NCBI RefSeq assembly: GCF_000264905.1
Contig: NW_006763131.1
Location: 2,932,708-2,996,707, forward strand
DNA from: Stereum hirsutum FP-91666 SS1
Taxonomy: Eukaryota; Basidiomycota; Agaricomycetes; Russulales; Stereaceae
Direction of reading: 5' to 3'
DNA: 64,000 nt
The position numbers and the translations under genes were made by a program. Within the stretch, counting starts at the first letter, position 1. The number at the start of each line of letters is the position of its first letter. Under the pieces are notes generated by a model. It was not told where the DNA came from. It made no database searches and was given only the letters and a program-made list of their open reading frames with translations. Below, one piece after another: positions 1-12,807 of this stretch.

Positions 1-2727
1 GCCTTATCGGATATCACATTCCTCCCGTATTGGCCTCACTTCCGGATTCATACTCACGCCTCCACCTGACATGCTCAAGTACTTGCGTAGAGGGAGGGCC
101 ACAAATATGCATCGCCAAAGCCGAGGAGAACGAAGGTCGGACGCTGTCCTTTCCTGGCCATGGGTCGTCCATGCATCAGATACGGACTAGCTCCAAGACT
201 TTTTCTTGTCGCTGATTGTGACTGTTGCCTACTGTTCCATGCAGCAATATTACATGAATTAACAATTAACGTCGGCCGACATGCGATGCGTGAAGTGAAC
301 AAGATCATGCGCAGATATATATAAAATGCAAACACTAATCCAAAAACACCGATACGTACGGGGCACGGGCGGCGCTTGCTCTCTTTCAATTCCTTCTGAT
401 CAAGTCTCTCGACGACGTTCATCTCACCATCTCCGACATCAATAACAATGACCAGCTCCATTCAGTTATAGACGAGCCCCGTCTCCGCTGTGGACGCTCG
501 GCGGCATCGACGGCACCGTCAGCCACCATCTTTCACCTTGAGACCTTTCTTCCCCCTCTCGCTACAAAGTTCGCCATGAGGCGACCCAACAATGGCGAAC
601 CACGAGCGGGAAATAACCTGACGCTATCGTTCACGTCCCTCGAAGTTCCCCAACCCGCCCACGCCACTCGAATTCGAAGCCCGTCCGACGGTTCATCCAC
701 TGGCCGACTCGCATCTTGGGCCGGTCGGATCCCCGAACGAGTGGAGGCTTGAGGCTGTAGAACAGCGTCCAAGTGATCATTTCTTTCTTTTGGGCTGTGA
801 TCCCCTGGGATTCAAATATAACTTGTAAGTCGGTAGTACCACCGAACACGCCTTTGCTCTTCTGTTCTTCTGAGGAGGTGGAGGCGGGTGCAGTACTAGT
901 ATCGCTATTGCCTATTGCTCCGGTGAGAAACGCACGGCGCAAGGCGGTGAATGGAAGTCACGACTCACGGTACGGTGAAGAAGGCTCATGATCCCCCAAA
1001 CTATGGTTGGCCTGGGTATGTATGTATGTGGCCTGAGTGGCAGAAACAGAAACTTGTGATCAGAAAGATACGCCATCGAACAATCGAACAACACTTCCAT
1101 CCCGGCGGATTTGCCACTGCGCACCGAGCGCTGAGCTTTGATCTTGAATTGCGAACACTCTGGACTCGCGAACACATGCAACGAGCGTAGTTTTCGTGGG
1201 GCCGTCGTCGCCAAGTATTCCTCAGCAGGTACTTCAAGTTAGGGGGACCGCGCATCATGATCACTAGGAGGTGTGGATGTCCCTAAACCTCTGTGAGCTT
1301 TTGGAACGCTGATTGCGCCCGGTGACGGTGCCGTCAGCTCGTGCGAATGGGCTGGGCCAAATTCCGATGCGTGCTCGTGTTGCAGTCGCTGCCACGCTCC
1401 GATGGGTAAGTTATCGCATCATTCCTCATTCCCACCGCTGCATATATGCGATATATATGCAGGAGGAAGGAAGGCCGCCAAAATTAACCTACAGCATTTT
1501 GCTTTTCTTGTTTGGGAGCGTCACTGCCGCTACGTTCATCCTGTGATTCATCGTATCGCAATTAGTGCGTAGAGCTGAGGAAAGGAGCACCCCTTGAAGT
1601 TCATCCAGCTGTCATCGAACGACTCGGAAGCAGCTCGGACGTTCTGTACGTGGCAATCGCATATCCCCAACCATTCCCAGCCGTTTCCAGCCCGATGAGA
1701 TCTCAGGCATAAAAAGCATACGTGTATCTTCGATCACTCTGTTTCAAAAACTCAAACAGCACGCCGGCTCAAGATATGAAACTCGCCCGTTTTGGGAAGT
1801 TGCTTTCGACCCGTTCGAGGCCTGACAGTGATTGCAATGTAATGGCTACTCTTGGCTACTAAGTTATTTGACGAAGTCCGAAGATCAATCCCAGTTCAGC
1901 GAGAGTTAGCAGAATCATGCATGCAAGAAGCAGCTGGTTCAGGAGGTCTAGGAGCAGCATGTCTGCTGCGCGGTCAAGCTGTGAAAATTTTCGTCAGCCT
2001 GACTTCTCGCAACGATGCGTGTACGGTGCGGTGCGAGGGGTTACTACTGTAGTGCGTGTTATTTTGTGTTATCTGGTCCTGTACCTGCACCTGCAGGCTC
2101 GTGATGTCATCGTAGGAGCGGAAGTCTCGACTGTACATAACTGCAGGACTCACTGGCAAGCAGAACTCCTTCGCGAACTGAAACTCGGTAACTCTCGGAC
2201 GTTCATATGTGCGACCGCTGAAGAAACTGAATATCCTGAACCTTACTGGGCCATACATTTCATCGTCACATCCCACCACCAGGCTAGTGTGCGACCTGTG
2301 AAGTCTGAAGAACGCGACCGACGTCGTCGACGAAGCATATACCTATGAGGATATAGCGCAGATTGCGAGGGCTCCGAATCATGGGATGTTCTTCCAAGCG
2401 AGAGGGTGACACTGGGTGGAGTCCGAATTTGCTTGGATGGAGATGGTACATTCATATGATCACGGCGGAGATATCAAAAATCTTGCACAGAGGGGAAACG
2501 TGACGATAAATGAAATAAACGAATGGAATGGTCGAGAAATTCTGGCGACAGGAGAAATCGAGAATGGAATCGACGAGCAAACAAACTTCCAAGAGAAGAC
2601 GAATTAAGGAAAGAAATCTTATATACAACGGATGGATGAAGAGACGAGAAAAGGGGGATAAAGGAAGGAAGGAAGGAAGGAAAGGCCATTGCGCCTGCCC
2701 GTTTGGAGAACACCGACGCCAGTCGAA
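1..2727. other. Spacer without a convincing gene
   Basis: Both strands carry only short ORFs (longest 143 codons, 1917-2348 +) that match no family I recognise and show no chain of splice-linked exons. A GGAA tandem repeat lies near 2662-2683, just beyond the stop codon of the neighbouring minus-strand gene, so it is probably in or near that gene's 3' UTR. The stretch 576-752 (+) is a 58-codon ATG ORF with no recognisable product. Remnants of a decayed gene cannot be excluded. Confidence 0.5.
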
Positions 2728-3677
2728 TCAGTTGCGCTGCCCACCCATCAACAACGCCATCAGATCATGCGCCGGCTGAGAAGTGCTGCCTGGGGGAAGT
2801 TGTTGTTGCAAGTGAGGGGGAAGCATCTGTGGGAGCATATGCGGCGGAACCTGATGTTGCTGCTGCTGTTGCTGTTGCTGACGCATCGCCATGTTCGTTC
2901 CTTGCATCTGTGCATTGAGACCTTGTTGCTGCAGCGGGAACCCGGCTCCTGGTCCTCTCATGAGTCCGCCAACACCAGCACCCATGCCGTTACCCATGCC
3001 TAACAGCTGAGCTTGGTTGATTTGCGCCTGCGTCGGTCCTCGCATGTCCATCTTGGTTGGGTGGCCCAGTCCAGCGAGTGCGTTGTGACCCAAAGCGTTC
3101 TGGAGCTGATGGGCGCCAGGGGGAGGTCCGCGCATCTGCGGTCCTCCAAAGGGAGCGGGACCTGAGAGATTGTTGAAAGGTGGTTGCATGAGACCATTGT
3201 TGCCGGGTAATCCGCCACCAATTCCCATCCCCGAACTCACAAACTGTGACGGGTCGTGTGGAGGGCGACCTCCGAGGTTGGCAAGACCTGGCGGAAGACG
3301 CTGCTGAGGTGGAGCATGAAGAGGGGTTTGAACGGGAGAGTTGCCGTTCCGGAAGGGTTGCTGCATGGACAGGGAAGCGTTGCGCGACATATTGCCTTGC
3401 TGAGCGTACATGGCGGGCGCTCCACCGCCTCCGAACATCTGCTCTACGCCGCGCTGGGGGAGACGAGGCTGCACGTTGAAAGCCATGGAGTCGTCGAGTT
3501 GGTCTTGGAATATGGGACCACCATTGTCTCTGCTCCTGGGGGGAGGGACAGAGCGCAGACCGGGCACCATGCCGTCAGGGACGAAATTCCGATCGTCGAG
3601 TTGATTGTCGTAGAGAATATCGAGGTTCCTGGCGTTCACGTAGTTTGACTGCTGTTGTTGCTGTTGCTGTTGCTGCC

Positions 3678-3709
<32 letters not shown>

Positions 3710-6700
3710 TGTAACAGTAACTGCTGCTGTTGCTGCTGTTGATGAAACTGCAATTCCTGAAGGTGCTGGGGCGTCCGTGCGAATTGTTCGTGACCAAGGG
3801 GCGATAGCTGGCTCAGGGGGTTGGCAGGAGGGATTCGTTGTCCCTGCGGTGAAATCTCATTGGTCAGAACGCTTGCCTTTGCAGCAACATTTGAGGCAGT
3901 GGACGTACATGAGTTGAATTTTGAAGCATCGCGAAGAGATCTTCCATGGTCCGATTTTCTGCGATATTGACAGCCCCAAAATTGTCATGCATACCAAAGT
4001 CCTGCCGATGAACAGGACCAGGAGACGGCGAAGAGTGACCTAAACCGATCGGACCCTTGCCCATTGTTCCGGGGACTTGGGCATCGCGAGATTTACCGTC
4101 GAAAAACTTAGCGAAGCGGCTTCCCTTCGGTTGCATGCCTGCTGGACCAGTCACGGAGGACATCGAGTCAATCGACGGACTATGCCTGCTCGTCTGATAA
4201 TGCGCCTGGCCGCCATTGCTGCTAAAGTCGGAATAAATCTCTGACTGTTGACTATACTGAGACCGTTCTCCAAGAGAAGCGAGGGTTTGACGACGAAGGG
4301 CCTCCGCGCGCGCGTAGGCTTCAGCTTCACGTTCTTCGAAGGTAGCAGACTGTGAGCGAGGGGCGTCCGAGGCAGCACCACGCAGGTGTGAGTTGAGCAA
4401 ATCTGCCTCCGATGTAAAGCGGGCGGCTTCGGGTGAGAATGTGTTAGGAGAGAGGGTCTGGTGCGAAGGAATGAGGGACGAAATTGGGGGAGTACCGATA
4501 GCTCCCTGGTTGAGTGAGGGGCCCTTGACAGAGCTGGAGGCAGCGGACGAGGTGCGCGAGCCTAAGGAGAGTAGGCGAGAGCCCACTGGCGGATTGAATT
4601 GTGAAGGGGCAGGAGACTTGATGAAGCCGCTAGGAGCTTTCTCAGTAGCGCTGATAGGGGAGGCAGAAGTTTCGGATGGATTGGGGTGGGGGAAGAAACG
4701 TGAGCCGACGGCGGGCGGCATTTCGGCAGACGGTGTAGATGCTTTCAGGCCAGTAACGAGAGACATCGGGGTTTCGTGAGGATTAGATGGACTAGTCGGG
4801 GAGACTATAGAGCGCGAAATTGCAGATGAGGGTTCGGAGGACGCATTTGCTGAGGTTAGGGGTTGAGACGAATTGGAAGTTAAGGATGCTGAAGCAAAGA
4901 CTTTCGCGAGATCAGACGAGGGCGGAAGTTGAGAGACACCTTCAAGCAGGGTAAAATCAGTGCCAAGAAACATTTCGAACCATTAAAACTTACCGGGCGG
5001 AACATCTGCTGAAGGAGATGAGGTATCCCCAACATCCAAGCCAGGAGGTGGAGCGACCGGTGTTGCACCCTCTGACCCAGACCCTTTCTTCTTCTCCGTT
5101 TCGCGCTTCATCATCAACTTGAAGAGTTGGATTTCGTCTAATTGACCTTCAGAAGACGAAGGCGTTGACGTTGCTGCTTCGTCTTGCTTTGACGGCTGGG
5201 GTGTCGTGTCACTCTCGCTCTTCTCTCTGCCCTGTTCCACCACCTTTTCCTTCCCCTTGGACTTGTCCTCCTTCTCCTTCATCCCCTTCTTCCAAGCCTG
5301 AATACTATCAAGTTCGCCGTCTGCAGCCCTCCCTCCCAATATGCCACCCGATGAACTGGGAGGTATGTATGTGTCCATCCACGCCGGTTCCTTCTCACGC
5401 TCCCTCTCCCTGCGCTCTTCTTTATCATCGCGCTCACGGCTAGCCCCCCGTCGCCCATTGACTCGTCGAGGGCGGGCATCACGTTCATCGCCGTTAGCCC
5501 AACGGTCTCGGTCGCGTGGACGCTCTGTATCCCAGGCAGATTCGCCATTAGCCCGATCCTTGTCACGTTCGCGGTCCTTGTCGCGTGGGTCGCGGTCGCG
5601 CGGGTCACGACGAGCAGCGATACGCTCTTCCCTCTTGCCATCGTCGCGCCATCGTCTACCATCTTCGGTATCACGGTCTTGGTCTCTCTCCCGACGAACG
5701 TAATCATCCTTGTCGTCCTTAGTCCGACGACGATCGTCGTCACGCCCTCGATATCGATCGCGGTCGCGGTCCCTATCGTCTCGGTCGCGTTCACGATCTC
5801 TTTTGGGTAAGGGTGAGGGATCACGTCTGCCCTTTGACGAATCACGGACCCTAGATCGAGGACGGTCTCGGTCCTCTCGGTCTTTGCGAGTGTCAGATCC
5901 TGAAGACAAGTTTGTGTCAGCGTTTCGGACGATGATGGGTCGGAGAATATAACTTCATAGAAGAAAGATTGTAACTCACTCTCTTCGCGACCTGTAAAAT
6001 GACTTATTTCAGTGTGTGAAGGTGTGAACCGCTTAAATTGTGAGACGAACCTTTCCGCCAATCTTCGCTGGATTCACCGGGCTTACGTTTCGTCACCTCC
6101 CTTGTATCTGTGCGACGTCCATTACTAGTACCGAGTGTTGTCTGGGATGAGACCCTGGTGGTGCCAGGAGAAAGATGAGGGGCAGAGTCACGCTCTCGGT
6201 TTCGTAGAGTCGAATTGGCGGGAAGAGCGAGACGGTCACGGTCATACTTGTCCGACAGCTGCAGGAGAGTAAGGTAAGAGTCAGAGGTAGGGGGCATGAG
6301 GCGTACATTTCTGAGCCTCTCATGCCCTTCCTTGTCTCTAATATCCCTATCCTTCTCCCCGTCACGTTCACGGTCTCGCTCGGCGGTACGTATGGATTGA
6401 TGCTTGAAGTTGCCCATTTGCGAAGGCTGCGAAAGTGTAGAACGGAAGGTTGCCCGAGGCGGAGGCTCTGAAATATTGAAGTTATCAGCGAAGGTCTTAC
6501 AAAAAGAGACGTGAGCCTTGCCTCCATCCTCTTGGTCACGCCGAAAGCTACAGAAAGTAAGGATATCAGCAAATGCGATGTTTTGGAGGATGTCTATATT
6601 TACCGTCTGTCCCTGATCGCTGTAGTTGTGCTTTGAGGCTCGGTCTCTTTCTTGCTCGCATTGTATTGTTCTGTCCAATCGCTGAGATCAAAGTTTGGAT

Positions 6701-6987
6701 GAATATTGAGTAGTGAAGACAAAGAAGGTCATAACGTACCCGAACCACTCTTTGAGAGCAGGCATGCCATCGGGCGGCTTCACCAACGGTGACTTGGAAA
6801 GAAGCAGGGCTTCCGGACGTGTGTAGAGAATGAAAGGGCGTGATGGGTCTGGAAGTCTTTCTTCGGATGATTGGGGTGCTTGCAACTGGACTTTTTCCAT
6901 TGCGTCAACGATGCTGTTGGACGAGCTGTCTGCCGCAGCTGGTGGTGAAGAGGAGACTGGCTGGGCACCATTTTCCGCAGGGGCCAT
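2728..6987 (-). CDS. 4E-T-like eIF4E-binding / mRNA-repression protein
   Basis: Predicted 1279-aa protein. Exons: 6987-6740, 6681-6604, 6547-6307, 6258-6051, 5991-5980 (12 nt), 5899-4994, 4939-3909, 3843-2728. The first ATG of the frame, with an A at -3, is at 6987. The N-terminus holds FILYTRPEALLL (residues 52-63), near but not exactly the eIF4E-binding YxxxxL-phi pattern. An arginine/aspartate/glutamate-rich block follows, then EPAWMDTY, two similar IQAWKKGM / IQLFKLMM segments, GSRFAKFFDG, a MEDLFAML helix, polyglutamine runs and a C-terminal DLMALLMGG. From memory these resemble, in the same order, blocks of animal 4E-T (EIF4ENIF1), which binds eIF4E and links it to mRNA repression and P-bodies. 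That assignment is inferred. Most of the protein should be disordered. The CAG/CAA runs may vary in length between strains. Confidence 0.65.
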
Positions 6988-7458
6988 TGTTTTGTTTGAT
7001 TCTATATGTTGTGGAGAGATGTAGGTAGAGATTGGAGGAGGACAAGGAGGAGCTGTCGGGTTTGTCGAGGGTATAGGCACCGCGCTGGACGGCGACCGCT
7101 GAGAGAAGGACAAGTAGCCTGTCCAAAATAGGCATGTGTCCGGTTACTCCATATTGTGGCGCCTGCGAAGCGCGTCGCGGCTGTGTCGCGAACGCCCATG
7201 TTCCAGCCAACTCTGAAGCACTTTATTCTCAGGCAGGAGGCATTAAATCTATATCGCTACGCTATACGTGCATCCAGAGGTATTTCATGTCAATTGATAC
7301 TGCGTTTTACGGTAGCTGATATGTCTCCGAGCCAGCTATCCCCAGCAGTCCAGCCAGAAAGGAAACTATTGCTTGGATCCGGGCAGAATTTGAACGAAAT
7401 AGGTTCATATTCGATGTGGTGAGAGATTGACCGGTTGGCTGTTTCTCTTTATGTTGAT
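6988..7458. other. Upstream region of the 4E-T-like gene
   Basis: Open reading frame continues upstream of the 6987 ATG in the same frame to about 7113 but contains no further ATG, so it is read as 5' UTR. No other feature recognised. Confidence 0.4.
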
Positions 7459-7680
7459 TTAAGACCATGGCCACTTACAGGACGTGATTGAGCAAAAGCT
7501 TGCTTCCGGGCGACGCGAGATCAGACAGTTTCTTCCGTCCCAGCCGTTACACTTGTAAACACTCGGAGTCACTTTAGGTATCATGAATACTGGAGTGGCT
7601 CGATGGCTGGCTCGAGTACAACACGCAGAGGACAAGGCTACCAAAACTAGCATATGTAGAGTGCTACTCGAACCAGCCAT
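7459..7680 (-). CDS. Candidate small secreted cysteine-containing protein
   Basis: A 73-codon ATG ORF. Residues 1-28 look like a signal peptide: short polar start, hydrophobic run MLVLVALSSACC, then a small-residue region. The mature part has spaced cysteines (residues 44, 51, 63, 68). This is the general look of fungal small secreted proteins, but no family is recognised. A good donor (GTAAGT) lies at the end of the ORF just before its last codons, so the real 3' end may continue in another exon that I could not place. It could also be a chance ORF. Confidence 0.28.
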   Translation of the reverse strand: MAGSSSTLHMLVLVALSSACCTRASHRATPVFMIPKVTPSVYKCNGWDGRNCLISRRPEASFCSITSCKWPWS

Positions 7681-8518
7681 CAGTTCGTATTTGCATGATG
7701 TCAATGCTCGTATTATGCTAGATTTTCCGAATCTTACCCCAGCTACCATGTTCTGGTCATAGGGAGTCGGCCCTCTGCGTGTTGCTTGTGGCCTCATAGA
7801 ATAGCCTGCGGTCCCAGTCCGATCGGTAGTCCCTGCGAGCTTGTGGCGTCGAGTGGGAGTGATGTTGGGGGGGCAGGTAATATCAGCCTCATAGGCGTTC
7901 GAAGCAAACACACAAGCCAAGCTGCTTACAAGCTACCTTCGTACACGACTGCAATTGTGACACCCATGCTCGCAGGAGACAGAGTCACGAATAGTAGTAC
8001 AGCCCTGTACAGCCTGAGCACGTCGTAACAATATGCGAGGTGTTGTCGCTGTTGACGTCCGCAGGGGGCTGACTTGACTATAGCCAGGTGATTAGCAGGC
8101 TAAGTCGGCCGCTCTATAGCGAAGAGAAAGCATGCAATGTGCTAGCCTGTTGGATATTGCTTGAGTGAGACGTGTACGCCAACAACTTCAACAAGGATAA
8201 GATATAGCTGTCGGGCACAAGTTCCGAGACCGCGTCTTTCCGCAGTGGCGGACCAGCCGCACGTTTGCCACGAAACCGGAAATCTAGGACCATGATCTAG
8301 GCACCGAGGTCCTGCAGGCTCGGACGCCACCTGATCCTCAGGCTTGGGATCCCTCTGCTCTTGACCACAACTGTCGTCGACATTGCGTCGACAGCTTAGG
8401 ACAGGACGGATTCCGAAAACATCCACTTACTCGAGGTCAAGCTCGACCCTGTACATTGGTGAGCACACTATCACATGCATCAAGATCGCCCTGCTGATCG
8501 GATTGTACGAGCAAAGCA
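7681..8518. other. Promoter/leader region upstream of the RdRP gene
   Basis: No exon chain or motif recognised on either strand. Presumably holds the 5' UTR and promoter of the plus-strand RdRP gene; an additional non-coding or short 5' exon cannot be excluded. Confidence 0.4.
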
Positions 8519-11500
8519 ATGGAGATCTACATCAAGCACATTCCCCAATGCGCCTTGTGGCAAATCCAAGCCGAGCTCGCGGGTGTCCTTCATAACGATT
8601 ACTTGCTGCAGCATACTGGCGTACCTGTAAATTTTGATCTACACTTGATCCCCTCGAAGACCATTCCAGGTCAACATGCAGGCTACGGCTTTCTTACCGT
8701 CCCTACGTATGAAGTCGGCGAACTCTTTCTTGAGCAAGTCGAGGGTAAACATGCTCCGACCAAGATTTCCATCCACGGACGGAGGTTATGGTTCACTCAG
8801 AGCAATAGTGACCCTCGACCCGACACTGTACAGAATATCACACGGTTACCGTATATCGACGCCGACGCCGTTCGGCGAAAGCAAGAGCTGGAGGAAGAGC
8901 TGCACATCAATACAGTCTCTCTTTCCATGATCCAGTTCGGATGGGAGACCAGGGATAGACCGTCCCGTTACTCCGTCGAGTGGGAGCGTTCGTTTGATTG
9001 GGACTGCAGTCTCACCTTTGGCGGCGAACGTCGTGAGATGCGCATCGAGCTGTATGGAGAGGACTACACACATTCGATCGTGATTCATCTATCGCATATC
9101 GAGCACAGTATGGCGGGTTCCGACCGCTCTGGACAGCCCATCATTTTCCTCCGCCTTTTCAGGCCCCCTTCCTTCGAGCGGAAGATCTCGCTCGCCCAAC
9201 AGATCGCGAGAGGAACCAAGCGCAACGCGATCAAGAGCGAGCGCCTTTGCTCCTTCGATCCCCTCGATCCGCATCACGCTCGCGTCATCCCGTACACATC
9301 TATAGCCATTCGTTTGGTCTGTCGAGATCACGGAGGTCCCGAGCTGTTCCAATATCTCTGCTCGAAAGTCCGTCTTCGACGCCCTGACGTGGCTCCACAC
9401 TCCTTTCCCGCCCCTGTTACGAACCTAGGACTTTTCTCTCTTTTAAACTTCAGGAAGTACGAGAGATGGATCAAGCATGTCCATTGGCGCGTTGCTTTCC
9501 AAGTGGAGAGCATGTTACGCAGCCTTGTCGCCAGTCTTCGCGATATCCTGGACATCCGATCACGTATCCTCTCTCTTGAACAAGACATGGGTCCCCTTTA
9601 CGCTGCCGACCTTCTCCGACGCTTCAGCGCACGGCTCAAAATTGACATGTGGGGTTCGAACCAGGACCTCCCCGTTGAGTCATTCTTTAACTACTACCGA
9701 CGCATGGAAGCGCAGCTCATCGAATCAATGCCGGAGATACCACCTTCGCCGTTCCTCAATGACCCGGGCGTCTTTGAATCGTTCCACATCGCCGTCACGC
9801 CTACAATAATGGCTCTCGAAGGCCCCCTTCCCGAGCGTTCGAACCGAGTTATGCGCATGTATCCCAAGGACCACGATTGTTTCCTTCGCGTTAGCTTCAT
9901 GGACGAGAACCGCCTCCAATACCGAAGTAATAGGGATATTGACGGGCCGTTGTTCATCAACTCCTGGATCACGCGCATTCTCCATGAAGGAATGGTAGTC
10001 GCGGGACGCAAATTCCGCTTTCTGGGGTACTCGCAGTCTGCACTCAAGTCTCATACTGTCTGGTTCGTCCTCGATGACCCGGAGAGGCCAGAATTGCGCG
10101 TCGAGAACATCATCAGGGGACTCGGGCAGTTTGATAATCTGAAATACGACCGGCAGCTCATCTACTGCCCTGCCCGCTACGGTGCCCGTATATCTCAGGC
10201 ATTCACCGCGACGGATCCGTCCATCGTTGTCCGGGCAGAGGAGGTATTTCTCCTGGAGGACATCAAACGCGGCCAATGGTGCTTCACGGAAGGAGTAGGC
10301 ACACTCTCACGAGCCATGGCAAAAGCCATCTCCAAGACCTTAAAGGACAGTGGGAAACGAGCCTTCCGACGACTGACAACTCACCCAGGCGCTTTCCAGG
10401 TGCGCTTCCAAGGGAGCAAAGGCGTAGTCACCGTCGACCCCAGATTACGCGGCAACGCTATCTGCGTACGACCTTCAATGATCAAGTTCGAGGCACCTGA
10501 GTCGTTGGACGTCGAGATCGCCCAGGCTTTCGACAGGCCGAGCAAATACTACCTCAATCGTCCATTGATCATGATCCTCGAAGCCCTTGGTGTTCCGTAC
10601 CGGGTGTTCGACAGGCTACAGACGAGGGCGATCACGCAGGTTCACAAGGCCTCTCGCTCGCTCCGTGGACTGGCTGAAATCATGGAAGCGTACGGTCTAG
10701 GAACCTCGTATCGTCTTCCCTCCATATTTCTCAGCCTCTCTAAACTTCATGTCGAGGCACCTCCCGATGATAGTTTCTTTCACCGAGTGAACGACTTCAC
10801 CGTCCATCATATCCTTCGAGACCTCAAACACCATGCGAGGATTCCTCTTGATCGTCATGGATGGACTCTCGTCGGCGTGGCCGACATACACGGCTGGTTG
10901 CGCGAGAAAGAAGTATACGCTTATATCCGTCTTCCGGATGGTGAAGCGTTTTACTTGGAAGGGCGGGTGATGGTCTCGAGGTCCCCAACGATACATCCTG
11001 GGGATGTCCAAGTTCTGACGGCTGTTAAACCACCACACGGAAGTATCTACCTGCGTGAGCCTCTCGCAAATACTCTGGTATTTTCTATCCAAGGTGCGCG
11101 TCAAGCCAACTTCTCTTTCGAGTTGCCCTTATATTAAGCTATACATAGGTACTAGGCCGGTATATACTGGCCTCGGTGGAGGGGACCTAGACGGGGACCT
11201 TTACAACGTCACAACCCTGCGAGAGCTTATGCCTCCGAAGAACTACCATCCGGCAAATTATGATCCAGCGGTGAAGAGGATTCTGGACCGTCGGAGCACA
11301 ATACACGATATCGCAGACTTTGTCGCGGATTATATCAACAGCGATGTAGGTTTATTTATCCATATTCTGTATAGTACAACGCTGACACCTTATGATTGAT
11401 GTACGCAGATCATCGGACTTGTTGCCATCAACTGGCTCATCATCGCCGACCAAAGCCCCCAAGGGATTTTCGACCCCGACTGCCTTTCGCTATGCGAACT

Positions 11501-12323
11501 CCACAGCAATGCTGTTGATTACCCGAAGAGCGGGAACCCTGTGTCGGCCAAAGCTATCCCCTTCCTGAAGTTCAGTGCGAAGCCCGATTGGAATGCACCG
11601 GAGACGGTCGACCTGAAGGATACGGCGAATTATTACCAGAGCGAAAAGGCCATAGGAAGACTTTTCCGCGCCGTGACCCTTCCTGATCTGAACGTGGACG
11701 GGGGCAACTTCGAGTTCAATCGCCAATTGGGGCATACACCCGAGGCCGACTTGGACGAGGTGTTTGCGAAGCTCTGCATGGAGAACGAGGAGTATGACGA
11801 TCCATGGAACGACGCCGTCAAGAACCGTGTGGCACAATTCATAGACGTCGAACCCGACAGCGCTTTCGTTGGACCAGCCGTAGAACTCCTCAACAGCTAC
11901 GTCGTCGACCTCGCGTCGACGTGCGCCAACAACACGATTTCTACCCATCGGTTGTCCATGCTTTCCGAGGAAGAGGCTATCGTTGGTACAATTGTGGCGA
12001 AGTGTTCGCAGAAGAACCGTAGGAAGGAATGCATGGCAAAGTTACGAGAGCAGACAGAGGGTTTGGTGAAGGGTATCAGAGCCGGTCTGATAGACAATAC
12101 TCCACTACCGTCGTCAGTAGAAGACAACGAGGACGAAGAGGCACAGGAGGATGCGGTTCTGAAGAACTGGCTAGCTCAAGCATGGGCAGCGTGGCAAGTT
12201 TCGAGGGTTGAGGATGCGTTCGGGTGTACGAGCTTTGGTTGGATCGCGTTGGGTGACGTGTTCGACGCTATAAAGGCAATTGAGCAACGAGAAGTGGACA
12301 GAGCTCATGGTTCGAATATGTAG
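8519..12323 (+). CDS. RNA-dependent RNA polymerase (RNA silencing)
   Basis: Predicted 1228-aa cellular RdRP of the QDE-1/Rdp1/RDR family, which converts single-stranded RNA into double-stranded RNA for small-RNA production. Exons 8519-11093, 11149-11345 and 11409-12323. The catalytic core shows the family's order: SRSPTIHPGDVQVL, NTLVFSIQGTRP, then GGGDLDGDLYN with the metal-binding DxDGD aspartates at residues 871, 873 and 875. The first intron lies 37 nt before this motif. The C-terminal part (ADYINSD, IIGLVAINWLIIADQ, the AKAIPFLKFSAKPDW segment) also fits. The start ATG opens a MEIYIKHIP segment that could be an RRM-like N-terminus. The length is normal for fungal RdRPs. I cannot tell which of the usual several basidiomycete paralogues it is. 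No Dicer or Argonaute gene is in the window. Confidence 0.93.
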
Positions 12324-12807
12324 CATTTATCTACGGCCATGTATCGTTAGAATCTGTAGTGGCTCTTGCGTTGTTGTTGTACAGATTAGCGAATGACTAC
12401 GATGTGATTTGAAGCCAGCTTGAGTTGAATGTTGGACTTGACTTCCTTATAGGGATTACACAAGTCGCTTGACTGCTGCTGCTCACGACCGTCATACCCG
12501 CCGCACACAACCCTACCCGCTGGTACAGTACTTCCTTATCCCGGATTACTCGTTCACTTCGGTTTCTAAATATCCATTGCTTTCTTTGTAGATTGCTTCA
12601 CCTGGATCAACGTTGCCACCCTTGCCCATCTGCCGGCGTACCTTGATGACATTGCCCCAGCATCCGTAGGCGCGATTAGCACCACTCTTGCACCATAGCC
12701 TGTACTACGTCCAGAGCTTTCGCTATTCGTCGTTACCATCTCCCTGGCAAGGCCGGTCAAACTAGGCGACTTTGAGCGTGTTTGGAGAGAGGGAGTAAGG
12801 CTTTATA
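12324..12807. other. Spacer between RdRP and Sec7-PH genes
   Basis: Both flanking genes run rightwards, so this holds the RdRP 3' UTR and the promoter and leader of the Sec7-PH gene. No ORF with support. Confidence 0.5.

Noticed and set aside
3645..3917. Plus-strand alanine/valine-rich ORF
   Set aside because: Mirror of the CAG/CAA polyglutamine tract on the minus strand.
5165..5952. Plus-strand Ser/Arg-rich ORFs resembling SR splicing factors
   Set aside because: They are the reverse translation of the RD/RE repeats in the 4E-T-like gene; no RRM or start context.
6468..6500. 33-nt GTAAGA...TTTCAG stretch in the 4E-T-like gene that looks like an intron
   Set aside because: Removing it creates a TAG stop at the junction, and it is shorter than any other intron here. 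Keeping it preserves the frame.
6688..7113. Longer N-terminus for the 4E-T-like protein starting at 7113
   Set aside because: The codon at 7113 is TTG, not ATG; the first ATG in frame is 6987.
9725..10276. 183-codon ORF on the minus strand inside the RdRP gene
   Set aside because: Lies opposite conserved RdRP coding sequence, has no motif and no splice-linked partners; a shadow ORF.
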